Shown here in pieces: positions 33,354 through 45,978 of a stretch of DNA of 64,000 nucleotides (positions are counted from its first letter, which is position 1; the number at the start of each line of letters is the position of its first letter). The position numbers and the translations under genes were made by a program. Location: positions 234,100,733 through 234,164,732 of the forward strand of contig NC_081414.1 in NCBI RefSeq assembly GCF_030272615.1, read 5' to 3'. The DNA comes from Cryptomeria japonica. Taxonomy: Eukaryota > Streptophyta > Pinopsida > Cupressales > Cupressaceae. The notes beneath the pieces are model-generated. The model had not been told where the DNA came from. It did not search any database and was given only the letters and a program-made list of their open reading frames with translations.

Positions 33354-36300
33354 TTATCTATGCCCTAGCCGAATACCCAGATCAAGGCCTCCATCTGCAA
33401 TTGCCATCTTAGATAGTCTGTTTGCTTCCATATTGCCTTCTCTATAGATATGGCTAATCCAAAAAACTTCAAAGGTCTCAAGCAACCCCACTATAGGTCA
33501 AAGCCATAGGTTGAGATGCCAACTAGGGGTATGGTTACTACGAACAACATTGACAACATTTAATGAATCACCCTCCAAATGGATTATTTTTATCCCCAAC
33601 TCAAACCCTAAATACAAACCTCTTAATGCTTCTTGGAATTCAACCTCATTGTTAGTGGCCAAACCAATGTCTTTGAAAATTTCCTTAATATAGATGCCAT
33701 CAGAATCTCTAATAATACAACCAATACCACTCCGCCCTGGATTCCATACAAAGGTAACATCAAATTTAATCTTATACCACCCTTGTTCTAGGACTACCCA
33801 TTTAACATCCAACCTTGGATTAGCCGGTATTTCAGGATTGCCATTTCCAAAAAGGAAGGGGATGATCAAATTTGGGAATGCTAGCTTTAGCTTCCAATCA
33901 CAATCAGTATATAGATTCTTTTTCAGAGATTTGGACTTGGCCGATTCATTCAGGAGCTCAACTAGGTGGTTCTCTATTTTCCCACATAGGGCTAACTGGC
34001 CCATTTCTTTATCCTGGAAAATTCTTCGGTTCCTTTCTTTCCAAATTTCCCAAATCATCAATAAGGGTAGGATAACAAATAAGTACCCAAATAATGCCTT
34101 GTATTTTGATTTAGGCCATAGTAAAAACCAATCATCCAAACCTTTTGGAAAAGGGCATACCAAATTTAGCTTCCCCATAAAATGCCACCAACAGTTGCTG
34201 GAGAAATTGCAGTGAAGCAAAAGGTGGTCAATTATTTCCTCTTGATTCCGACATAAAACACATTTACTAGGTCCATTAATACCCAGTTGAAGGAGTCTTT
34301 CACTGGTTAAGATTTTCTTCTAAAAATCCAACCAAGCAAAGGAACCTTCTTTAGGAAGAAGATGTCTGTGCTAGAACAGACTAACTGACCAATCCTTCTT
34401 GTCTATTGCAGCTTCTTTTAATTTATAGCCCAACATACCTTATACTTAGCATCAGAGGAGCCACACCATCTAATGATGTCCTCATCCGGGGATGGATGAA
34501 TGATTCGATCCTTCAGAATACCGGCAAAAAGATCTTTTTGATTTTGGGTTAAGGCCAAGGGGTCCAGAGAATTCCACACCCATTTATCATACCATTTTCC
34601 TTAATTAAATGACCATAATCATAGACATTGTGTCCCCAAAGTTGACATATTTCTCTCATTATATATTGGAGGGCCGGGTTACGACACAAGGCTTCATCAC
34701 CACTCCAAGAATCCAGTCAGAAGGATGCATTCCTCCCATTTCTGACATCCCAAGCGACCTGATCGTTTATGATATCTCTGCACTTGAGAATAAAATTCCA
34801 AATGGCTGAGCCCCTAGGAGGGTTGATAACTGTGAGAATCCTTTTGGGCTCAAGTGGGTCCAGATATTTGTATTTTAGGATTCTTGCCCACTTCTGATTA
34901 CCTCCTCTACAAATTTCCCACACCAATTTATCTCCCATAGCCAGATTCATAATAGAAATCTGCCGAATACCAATACCCCCTGCACTTTTTGGTTGACTTA
35001 TTTTTTTCCAGGCAATCAAGGGAAACTTCCCTTTGTCATCCGATCCATTCCTAAGGAAATTTCTCATTAAAGTAATTAAGTCTTCTTTTGTAGAAACCGG
35101 TAACTTCAAGCAAGACATAGGGAAAACCGGTATGGCAAAGAGGACTGATTTTATCATAGTGAGTTTACCGGCAGAAGATAACCACTTCCCTTTCCAATTT
35201 TTGAGCCTAGCTTTACATTTCTCAATAAGATGTGACCAATAGAAAATATTATTACAACCACTGAAAAGAGGAGTCCCAAGGAATTTACCTAGAAAGTTTG
35301 CCACTCTTAAATTGAGAATCCTTGAAAGGACACCTTGCATATTTGGCAACGTATTGATAAAGAAAACTTCTGACTTGTTCCAGTTGATTTTTTTCCCTGA
35401 TGCGTTACAATAGTCTTCCAGGCATGTATTTATGGTCCTTGCCTCCCTTATACTAGAGGCTCCAAAAAGAATAGCATCATCAACAAATTGCAAGTGGGTT
35501 GAGTGTTCAACTCCTGTAGCTACATTGACTCCCAGCCAACGACCATCATGGTGAAGAGATTTAATCAACCGACCTAAGGCTTCAGCCATAATTATAAACA
35601 AAAATGGCAACATAGAATCCCCTTGATGAATACCTCTTGTTGAAGGGAATAAACCATGAGATTAACCGTTAATAAAAACTGAGAATTTGGGGGTTGATAT
35701 ACAATTCCCGACCCAAGTGATCCATTCATTGCAGAAACCAAATTTCCTCAATACTTCTACAAGAAATTCCTGTCCACCATATCATAGGCTTTCATGATAT
35801 CCAACTTTAATATCATACATGAAACTTTAGTTTTCCTTGCAGTGTGGAGGGTTTCGTGAGTAGTAATGATGCCTTCAACAATAGAGCGACCAGGGGCAAA
35901 GCCACTCTGCTGATCTGAAATAATATATTTTAGAAGAGGTTTCGATCTGTTAGCAATGATCTTTGTTACTATTTTCTATACTAAATTGCTTAAAGAAATT
36001 GGTCTGAAATCACCCATTTGCTGAGGGTTCTTCTTTTTTGGTATTAAAGCTAGAAAGGTGTGATTGATGGCTCCCAGCATAGTCATTTTTTCCCTGGATT
36101 CTTCTATCGCTAGGTGCAAATCCTGGGCAATAATGTCCCAAAAATGCTAAAAGAAGGCTATAGGAAAACCATCAGGGCCTGGAGTCTTATCAAGATTCAA
36201 CTAGAAGGTAACTTTCCTGACTTCTTCTAAGTCAATAGGTTTAAAGAGCTCTTTATTGTGTCTTTTAGTGATTATAGAGGGGATTGAGTCTAGAATTTTG

Positions 36301-37503
36301 TTTCTTGCTTCCTGAACACTCTAGAAATTGCCATTCATCAAAGATTCAAAATGTCTTACTGCTTCTTGGGCATTATCCTCATAAACTCTGGCAATACTGC
36401 CATCCGGTCTCACAACCTTCGAAATTCTGGTCCTGCTACGGTTGGCAATTGCGGATTTGTGGAAAACCTTGGTATTTCTATCCCCATCCTTGAGCCAAAG
36501 TTCCCTATATATATGCCTCTAGTGAATTTCCTCACGCCAAAGAATTTCATTTAGTTCAAACTTGAGAGAGTTCTCCCTTCTAAAAAAGTTCATCATTCAT
36601 GCCTAAATTTATAACTGAATTGGTTAAAACCTCCAGCTTTGTCGCAATCCTAAGTTTCTCCTTATGGATGTTTTGGAACTAACTCAAATTCTACTCTTTG
36701 ATTTTGATCTTAATATACTTGAGCTTCTTATTAAGCTTGAACAACTTCGAGTTGTTTCTGAGAGCCGACTCATTCCACCATGCTGCTATCAAATCATGTA
36801 GGGCCGACACTCTGAGCCACATCAATTCAAATTGGAAAGGACTGCCACCCTCAGATTGTCCTAAAGATACATTTAAGAAAATAGGGAAATGATCTGACTC
36901 TACAAGGGGTAGAATAGATGATTCAAGAATAAGATTTTGTGCTAGCCATACCAATTTCCAATAATTGATTCTTATCAACAAATTCCTAGAAATCTTATCA
37001 ACAAATTCCTGGAAATCTTTCTGAGCCATACCAATCCTCTAAATACCACCCTTCTTTTCATTACCTACAAAGATAGCATTAAAGTCGCCAACAAACACAC
37101 AGGTGCCCAAAGAAATATTTTGAAATCTATTTGACAGGAGTGCCCAAAGTTCATGTTTGTCATTGGCAGTACAAGGTCTGTAGACATTAAATAGGTTGAA
37201 GCTCTCATTTTTGCATAAACTAGTGACCAAAAAAAGCTGCCAATATTTATCTTCGCCAAGGAGAGTGACATGAACATTCAGAGGGTTCCAAATTATTCCC
37301 ATGCCACATGAGGCCCCCTTAGATTGCCTCAATAGACCTTTCCATTATTTCCATGCTTTCATTTTTAGTATAATCTCAGGCTGACTCCATTTAGTCTCTT
37401 GCAATACCCAAATATCTCCCTTAGTCTCATCAATTTGGCGCATAATTAAGTGCCATTTGTCAGGAGCATTGAGGCCCCTGACATTCTAGGATAGTAGTCT
37501 CAT
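33354..37503 (-). pseudogene. LINE ORF2: endonuclease, reverse transcriptase, zinc-binding region, RNase H
   Basis: Starts at ATG 37503 (NVRGLN motif of the AP endonuclease, with a stop five codons in). Endonuclease motifs follow: CVFVGDFNAI (about 37080) and ESDHFPIFL (about 36890). The RT segment 36200-34700 has IPKKKNPQQMGDFRPISL, FAPGRS and the active site FVDD (about 35480). Then a zf-RVT-like region (34220-33900) and an RNase H with KIKFDV...GIGCIIRDSDG and HIYREGNMEANRLSKMA. The end is TAA at 33354. Endonuclease nicks target DNA and RT primes from the nick; a C-terminal RNase H is known for some plant L1 lineages. Many stops and some frameshifts, densest at 35640-36690. FVDD stands in place of the more usual FADD. 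Confidence 0.9.
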
Positions 37504-37558
37504 GGTTCCTATGGAAGGGGAGGGGAAGGGGGTTCCCCTTCCCTAAATTAAGTTTGGA

Positions 37559-38627
37559 CTACCCACTAGCTGTACTTGTGATTTTCAACATTGTTTTCCT
37601 TGATTTGTGCCCCCTTTTTCTCTTTAGATTGAAGTTTGGTGTAATAATATGTGATGCAGACTTACCAAAACCTTTTGTTGTATTATCCAATATCAAGATG
37701 GAAACTAGTTCAATATCTTCTTCCCATTCTGAGGCAGAGGAATCAATTTCCCCTTCTTCCAAGTCAATGGTGGGGCCTTTCTTGCCCAGATCACCAGAGG
37801 CGATTGGATCAACTGGCAAAGGGGAAATAATCTTATCCTCCATCACACTAAATTCACCAGCCTTATTGGGTACTGAGGAAAGAGAAGCTGCAAGCTCTAT
37901 TGCAATATCCTTTAGCATCATCCAAGAGATTTAGAAGAGCTTGAGTACTCTCACTGTTGTCAGTAAGGATCTATTGATGACTAGTCACAACAATAGGAGA
38001 ATTAACAATAGGGTTATTCTTTTCCCCCACCTTCATATTGGTAGCCGGGGATTGTTCTACATCATTTGTTTCCTGTTTTTTCTGTATTTTCCTTATATAA
38101 CTTCATGTCAGTCGACTTAGTTTGCACACAAGCATAAATTTTAAGGATGGAGGATGAAACTTCACAATCAAGACCTATGTGCTCCCTTGAGAATCATTTG
38201 GGGCAAAGGTTCAACTGATCTTCTTTGTCAATCCTTTGAATCCAAACCTTACCGACACCAATAATTTTGACTTCCTCTGGGATACTGGAAATTTGGCCAG
38301 TGTTAATGCAAATCCTGATAAAGCGACCCCAAACCCTATCCTCCAAAATATCATCCATTTATACAAAGGTGCCAAGCTCTTTGCAGATATCTTTAATAAT
38401 CTCAATGTGCTAATAGTCCAATGGGCAGTTGTATAACCTTAACCAGATTGTGTTTTATGGTAAGGAATAGAACCGGGGATTAAAATTTGGTTTCTAGTCA
38501 ATGATGTGCACCCCAATCATGTCCAAAGTATAAGGACCTTTATTTTTAGCTTTAAACATGTCCTCATTTTTCATAAACTCAATCAGACAATAATAATTCG
38601 GAAGGACATTAATGTTAATATTCTCCC
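37559..38627 (-). pseudogene. LINE ORF1, 3' part
   Basis: Minus-strand frames 38405-38211 and 37921-37559 (ending TSTASG), plus the stretch up to copia element 2. The residues FKGLTKKI, NFNLKRKRGHKSRK and an acidic run (DLEEGEIDSSASEWEED) fit the basic and acidic tail of plant LINE ORF1 (an RNA-binding protein). Frame continuity with 45329-45978 returns once copia element 2 and one CTCCC are discounted. Broken by several stops. Confidence 0.75.
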
Positions 38628-39686
38628 TGTTGGTATTTTGGTATGGTTTTGTCATTGATGTCAACACCTACTAAACTCTTATCAACTCTGGCACTTTGGA
38701 GAATCAACAACATTCACCGACAAGCAAGTGACTCATGCACAGTCACCGGTATCTAGTACATCAGCAAGATATAATGATCACCAGCACTTGGAATGATATG
38801 GAAAACACTTGGTAATGTCGAAGACATCGTTTGGACATCTTTTCCTGGAGTTTTTTTTATATGTATATTCATATTTGCATATTTGCTGTTACCGGCAAAT
38901 AGGTCCAGGGTTACACCGACAGTTTTATCTTTTCCAGAACAACATGGCACGCTATGGAGATGATTAATTATTGTTGTAAATGCATTAAGCCGACATGTTC
39001 AATTGGTTATTGCATCAGATATTGTATTGTTTGTAAAATGTTTTTATTGTAATGTCTTGTAGAGTCAACCTACTAAAATTGGTCTTAGGTTATGGTATAA
39101 ATGTAAGATCTTATTTGTAAGATCAAATGTGGAATGCGAAAAAGGAGTGTGTGAAGGTATATGAGAGAATAAGTAGAGCTATACATGCAGATATCATTTG
39201 AAGATTGAAGGAGGGTTTTTGTGAAGACAATCAAAACTACACCAATACTGAATCCAGCATATGAAGATGTTATTTTGTGTAGTACATTCTTATTGGATTT
39301 AACCATCCAACTGTAGTCAGTGTGACTCCCATTTTGTAATTGAGCAGTGAGCTCTAGGCAGTTGGCCTTTCTGCATGTATAGACCCCATTTATGTACACT
39401 TACTATCTGTAGTAGTATCATCTAATTGTGGGTAAGGTTTCCCACCATGGTTTTTCCCCTTACAGGGTTTCCACGTACAAATATTGGTGTTATGTGTTGT
39501 GGATGACTTTATGTTTATGTTTCATGCACTAATCCTTACCGGTATAGCAATTAACTATTAAAACTGTCTACCGACATATTGAACTGGTTTACCAGTATTA
39601 AGCATTAAGTTGGTTGAGTTGTTTTTGTTTGAATTTATTTGACAACTGATTCACCCCCCCCCTTCAGTTGTCTCTGGGACCTAAGA
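38628..39686 (+). repeat. 5' LTR of copia element 2
   Basis: TGTTGGTATT... to CCTAAGA; the right copy ends CCTAACA, so the terminal CA is mutated here. TATA-like TATAAAT at about 39096. Aligns well with 44269-45328. Confidence 0.92.
39096..39102 (+). promoter_or_regulatory. Probable TATA box of the copia 2 LTR
   Basis: TATAAAT in GGTATAAATG, conserved at 44737 in the other LTR. Confidence 0.45.
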
Positions 39687-39688
39687 AT

Positions 39689-39700
39689 TGGTATTAGAGC
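39689..39700 (+). other. PBS of copia element 2
   Basis: TGGTATTAGAGC, one C-to-T change from the initiator-Met primer site, two bases after the LTR. Confidence 0.88.
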
Positions 39701-39742
39701 TTAGTCCTCTTTTGCAGAACTTTAACAACTTGAGGAGATCCA

Positions 39743-42700
39743 ATGTCTACTAATTATTTCAGGAAGGACAATCCTAAACTTGATGGAACCAACTATGGCA
39801 TATGGAAGATTAGAATGGAGACACATCTAAATTGCATTGGAAAAGACATCTGGGATGTTACAAAGAATGGTTATACTGCTATTGTACAAGGTCAGCCTAG
39901 TCCAGCTAACTTGACTAAAGACGAGGAAAATGATTGCAAAGCAAGAGAAGCACTTTTGAGCACATTATCAGATCAACAAATCATGGGACTATCAGATAGG
40001 TCTACTGCTAAAGCTATTTAGGATCATTTGGAAACACTGAATGAAGGAGATTCCACAGTCAAAATTGCAAAATTTGAAAGCTTCCGGGTCAGGTATGAAC
40101 ATTTGAAAATGGAAGAAGATGAAATGATTTCTGCTTTTATGGAAAGAGTAAATGAAATTGTTTTGGGTATTAAATATTATGGAGGAACCTTAAGTGAGGA
40201 TGAAATTGTTTCAAAAGTTTTAAAAGGATTTCCACCGACATATAAAATGAAAGTCACTGCTATAAATGAGTTAAGAACAATGCCTAATACATCAGTTACT
40301 AGGGATACATTAATTGGGAAACTTTCAGCTTTTGAAATTGAAGAATTTGGTCCTATTGCTACTATAAAGACAAATTTGGCCTTTAAAGCATCAACATCAT
40401 CTGCTCCATCATTTGACAAATTTGATTGGAACGCCTTTTATGCAAGTGAACTTGAAGAAAGTAGGAAAGAAAATGAAGAACTTGAAGAATTTCAAGCACT
40501 ATTTGCAAGGAAAATGCCTAAAGGTCCAATTGGAAGTAAGTATGAAGGTAAAGCACCCTTTAAATGTTTTAACTGCAATAAGATTGGTCATATGGCTTCA
40601 AGATGCCCTGATAGACATGCTAGACTAAGAGAAGAAGCTAGAAGAACATACAAGCCTAACCCTAAATATTAGAGATACAAATTTAAGAAAAATAAAGACA
40701 AATCTTGTTACATTGTTGATGAAGGTGTGATTGATGATTCTGATGAGGATTCAACAGACAATGGATGGGTTTTTGTTGCTATAACAGAACATCAACCAAC
40801 ACCTACTGCTCAATCGGTAGTATAGGCCCTGATAGCTAAAGTTGAAATAAAGGATGAATGGATCATTGATTCAGGATGCTCACATCATATGACAAGAGAC
40901 AAAGGTAAATTCTTGAACTTTCAAGAATACAATGGAGGCTTAGTGAGATTTGGAGATGACAAAGCTTGTTCAATCAAAGGTAAGGGTGCAATATCTCTTG
41001 ATGGTAAGCATAACACTGACAATGTTTACTATGTTGAAGGATTAAAGCATAATCTTTTGAGTGTTGGTCAATTAGTTGAGAAAGGATTTCAGTTACAATT
41101 CAAAAATGGAAAAGGCAAAATGCAAAATCATGAATAGAACTGGTTTGGAAATTGCAACTGGTAATCAAACTAGAGGTAATATTTTTCATTTGAATAACAA
41201 TGAAAAGACATGCTTAATTGCACATATAGATGAAAGTTGGTTATGGTATAAGAGACTCTGTCGTGTAAACTTTGATTGCATGGTAAAGATCAATACTACT
41301 AAGGCAGTTAGAGATTTACCTAAAATTATCAAACCTTAGAATATAGTATGTAAGGAATGTCAATTTGGAAAATAAGTTAGAGCTAGTTTCAAAAGTATTC
41401 TAGAAAAATCAAATAATGCTCTTGATTTGATTGACACTGATTTATGTGGTCCAGCTAGAACTAAAAGCTTACAAGGTGATAGATATTTCATGCTAATCAT
41501 CTATGACTATTCTAGAATGTGTTGGGTTACTTTTCTCAGAGAAAAATCAGAAGCACTTGGAAAGTTCAAACTGTTCAAAGCAATGGTAGAAAATGAAACC
41601 GGTAAGAAAATCAAATGTTTAAGAGCAGATCAAGGAGGTGAATTTACATCTAAGGAATTTAATGCATTCTGTGAAGTGAATGGAATTAGAAGACAACTAT
41701 CAGCACCTTAGACACCACAACAAAATGGAGTTGTTGAAAGGAAAAACAGAACTATCTTGGATGCAGCAAGAAGTATGTTATCAAAAACAAACCTACCTCA
41801 TGTATATTGGAGAGAAGCAGTCAGTATAGTGGTCTATACATTCAACAAAGTTCACATCAAAGGTGAAACAAGTAAGACCCCTCATGAACTATGGTTTGGT
41901 AATACTCCTACTCTTAAGTATTTCAGAATTTTTGGAAGTAAATGTTATATTAGAAGAGATGAGTATATTGACAAATTTGATCCTAGAAGTGATGAAGGAA
42001 TATTTCTTGGTTATTCATCTAAGAGTAAGGCATATAGATGTTTTAACAAAAGATTGCAGAAAATTGTTGAAAGTACAAATGTAAAAATTGATGAACAATT
42101 CAGAGGAACTTCAAGGTATATAGACTCTGAATCGGAAACAAAAATTTTGACAAATGAACCTACTCTAAATCCATCACTACAGAATGAAGATCCAGTTACC
42201 CTGGTATCATCTGAGGATTCCACAATAATTGAGGAACAACAACAAACAAAGACACCTCTGTATGTAAGACTGAATCATTTTGAAGATCAGATAATTGGAA
42301 ATAAGTTTAAAGGAGTTATGACAAGAGGAAGATTGGCAAATGAAGAGGTATGTCTTATTTCTCAAATTGAACCATCATCTGTTAATGAGGCATGTGAAGA
42401 TAAATTTTGGATTAAAGCTATGGAAGAAGAATTAGAACAAATTGAAAAAAACAACACTTGGACATTAGTTCCCCGACCTAAAGATAAAAATGTAATTGGA
42501 ACCAAATGGGTATTTAGAAACAAGCTTAATGAAGATGGTAAGGTTGTCAGAAATAAAGAAAGACTAGTGTGTAAGGGATATTCTCAGAAGGAAGGAGTTG
42601 ATTACAATGAAACCTTTGAACCAGTAGCTAGAATTGAGGCAGTCAGATTATTTTTGGCTTTTACAGTACACAAGAACTACAAAGTTTATCAAATGGATAT

Positions 42701-43904
42701 TAAATGTGTATTTTTGAATGGAGATCTTGAAGAAGAAGTACACATTGAACAACCTGATGGATTTTCTTTGACAGATGACAATGATATGGTTTGTAGGTTA
42801 AGAAAAGTTTTGTATGGATTGAAACAAGCTCCAAGAGCTTGGTATGCAAGATTGGATAAGTATCTTTTAAAGATTGGTTTTACTAAAGGAAATGCAAACA
42901 ACAATTTATATTATAAAGTAACTAATGATGACATCTTGATTATAGAAGTATTTTTTGATGATATAATCTTTGGAGGAGAAGATGGATTATGTAAAGAATT
43001 TTCTATTAAAATGCAGCAAGAATTTGAAATGTCTATGATTGGAGAAATAAAATTCTTTTTAGGATTGTAGATTTCGCAGACTGATAAAGGTATATTCTTG
43101 AGTCAATCCAAATACTTAAAAGAGTTACTAAAGAAATTTGGGATGGAGAACTCTAAACCAGTAAGCACACCTATGACAAAAAATGACAAATTATCACAAA
43201 TGGATGAATCTACACTTGTTAATCCAACTAGATACAAATCTATGATAGGAGGTTTACTATATTTGACACAAACCAGACCTGATATTATGAATGCAGTATG
43301 TATTGTTTCAAGATTTCAAAGTAATCCTATAGAAAATCATGAATCAACAGTAAAAAGGATTTTCCAGTACTTACAAGGCACTATAAATCTTGGATTATGG
43401 TACCCCAAAGATGAAAAATTTGAATTATGTGCATACACAAATGCAAATTGGGCAGGAGATGTGGATGATAGGAAAAGAACCACCGGCGGAGCATTCTTTC
43501 TTGGAAATAAATTAGTCTCTTGGTTGAGTAAGAAACAAAGTTGTACATCTTTATCAACAGCAGAATCAGAATATGTTGCAGCATCAACTAACTGTACACA
43601 GGTACTATGGCTTAAGAAAATGTTGAAAGACATAAAGGTAAAATGCAAGGAACCTATTACTATCTATTGTGATAACACTGTAGCAATTGATATATCTAAG
43701 AATCCGGTATTACATTCTAAAACCAAACATGTTTCTATCAAACTAAATTTTCTAAGGGAAAATGTTGAAGCAAAGGAGATAAAACTGGTTTATGTGAATA
43801 CTAAAGAGTAGATTGCAGATATCTTTACTAAACCTTTGCCTAAGGAGACTTTTGAATATCTCAGAGATTAGCTTGGAGTCATACCACCACCGGTAGAGAC
43901 TTAG
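39743..43904 (+). pseudogene. Gag-Pol of copia element 2
   Basis: Starts MSTNYFRKDNPKLDGTNYGIWK (ATG 39743). Zinc knuckle CFNCNKIGHMASRCP at about 40567; protease WIIDSGCSHHMTRD at about 40860; integrase with DLCGPARTKS, ADQGGEF and NGVVERKNR; a long open stretch 41757-43070 with the integrase C-terminus and RT ([28 protein letters not shown] in place of the usual YVDD); RNase H (NANWAGDVDDRKRTTG, YCDNTVAI). Stops at about 40019, 40670, 40823, 41338, 41373, 41709, 43069, 43809 and 43869. A frameshift near 41110-41120 looks like a 7-base duplication (GGCAAAA). Most stops replace Gln (CAG or CAA). The active-site change (VDD to FDD at its first position) and the stops mean no activity. Confidence 0.94.
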
Positions 43905-44252
43905 ACAGTTGATGATTGTCATCAACCGACATAATTAATAGAGAAATCTTTTATTCCGGTCCTTGATGGGAAGCTACTTCTCAGGGGGAGTAGTTGGTAT
44001 ACTGAATTGATTGGTATTTTGTATATGAACTTGGTTTTATTGTAACTTTGGCATTTGATGTCAAAGGGGAAGAGATTGGTATGGAAAAACTTTGAGAAAC
44101 ACAAGGAAAACACATGTTTCTCCCAGGGGGAGAGATTGTTGTTTAGGAGAGATTATTACTCTCTAATGATCTTTTTGGAGATTGTTGGTTTTTGGTATTT
44201 GGCATTCCTATTTTGGCACTTTGATGGTTTTTCCATCTTGTGTTGCCATCAA

Positions 44253-44268
44253 TGCCAAAGGGGGAGAT
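44253..44268 (+). other. PPT of copia element 2
   Basis: CCAAAGGGGGAGAT immediately before the 3' LTR. Similar purine blocks occur upstream at 43982-43992, 44067-44076 and 44124-44136. Confidence 0.85.
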
Positions 44269-45328
44269 TGTTGGTATTTTGGTATGGTTTTGTCATTGAT
44301 GTCAACACCTACTAAACTCTTATCAACTTTGGCACTTTGGAGAATCAACAACATTCACCGGCAAGCAAGTGACTCATGCACAGTCACCGGTATCTGGTAC
44401 ACTGGCAATATATAATGATCACTGACACTTGGAATGATATGGAAAACACTTGGTAATGTCGAAGACATCGTTTGGACATCTTGTCCTGGAGTTTTGTTTA
44501 TAGGTATATTCATATTTGCATATTTGCTGTTACCAGCAAATAGGTCCAGGGTTACACCAATAGGTTTATCTTTTCCAGAACAACATGGCATGCTATGGAG
44601 ATGATTAATTATTGTTGTAAATGCATTAAGTCGACATGTTCAATTGGTTATTGCATCGGATATTGTATTGTTTGTAAAATGTTTTTATTGTAATATCTTT
44701 TAGAGCCGACTTACTAAAATTGGTCTTAGGTTATGGTATAAATGTAAGATATTATTTGTAAGATCAAATGTGGAATGAGAAAAAGGAGTGTGTGAAGGTA
44801 TATGCAAGAATAAGCAAAGCTATACACACATACATCATTTGAAGATTGAAGGAGGGTTTTTGTGAAGACAATCAGAACTACACCGGTAGTGAATCCAACA
44901 TATGAAGATGCTATTTTATGCAGTACATTCTTATTGGATTTAACCATCCAACTGTAGTCAGTGTGACTCCCATTTTGTGATTGAGCAGTGAGCTCTAGGT
45001 GGTTGGCCTTTCTGCATGTACAGACCCCATTTATGTACACTTACTATCTGCAGTAGTATCATTTGATTGTGGGTAAGGTTTCCCACCGTGGTTTTTCCCC
45101 TTACAGGGTTTCCACATACAAATACTGGTGTTATGTGTTGTGGATGACTTTGTGTTTATGTTTCATGCACTAATCCTTACCGGTATAGCAATTAACTATT
45201 AAAACTATCTACCAACATATTGAACTGGTTTACCGGTATTAAGCATTAAGTTGGTTGAGTTGTTTTTGTTTGAATTTATTTGACAACTGATTCACCCCCC
45301 CCCTCTCAGTTGTCTTCGGGACCTAACA
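44269..45328 (+). repeat. 3' LTR of copia element 2
   Basis: 1060 bp, TGTTGG...CCTAACA, adjoining the CTCCC duplication. Confidence 0.93.
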
Positions 45329-45978
45329 CTCCCCCCATTGTGATCTACACCATTTCTCAAAATCAACCCTTAACCGTTTGCCTCCACCCCATTTAGTAAA
45401 AAAATAGAAATTTTGAAGATTTGACCTAGCCAAATTGATCTTGTTATCATCCAAAATAATAGTGTGTCTCAAGATTTTCCTTACCAGTTTGTGGATGTCT
45501 GGATAAACCGCTGATTGGTATATTAGACCAGGTTCATTCTTCCCAACTTGATCTAGATTAGATCGTTGGTTTTTGGTTAGGGTAGTGGAGCGCTAGGCCT
45601 CTACCCAATCGGCTCGCGAGGCTCTGTCTTGCCTAAACCTCCCATTTCGAAACTTATTAGGGCCATAACGTAGAGGAGGGTTGAAATATTGCTTATGACC
45701 ATTAGGGATGTTAAATGTTCCCGTCTCCAATACAGGGGGATTAGGTTTTAAGATTGAGTTCCAATTGCGCACCAAATTAGAAGCAGGAAGCTTCGCAGAT
45801 CAAAACCAACCATCATTGCTCCAAGAAAAGTCATTCTTCTTCCATGCTTGTGAATTTATTGGCCTGAGATTACTATTTGTGTAGGGGTGACTAGCATCTG
45901 ATTTCTTCTGTGTTCTAAGTTCCCTCCTTCCTCTCCACATAGGATTAGGTGCATCCACCTTCCACGACTGTCCTTGGG
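45329..45978 (-). pseudogene. LINE ORF1, middle part
   Basis: Minus-strand frames 45991-45800 (QSWKVDAPNPMWRGRRELRTQ) and 45775-45593 (RYGPNKFRNGRFRQDRAS), basic and Asn/Arg-rich, with stops between. They join the 5' fragment when the 1393-bp insert and one CCTTGGG are discounted. Confidence 0.7.

Larger units (their letters stand above)
38628..45328 (+). mobile_element. Ty1/copia element 2 (6.7 kb), nested in LINE ORF1
   Basis: Matching LTRs at 38628-39686 and 44269-45328, PBS, one gag-pol frame, PPT, and a perfect 5-bp target duplication CTCCC (38623-38627 and 45329-45333). It is inserted opposite to the LINE's coding direction. Copia element 2 is close to copia element 1 in protein and layout but has different LTRs. 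Confidence 0.95.
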
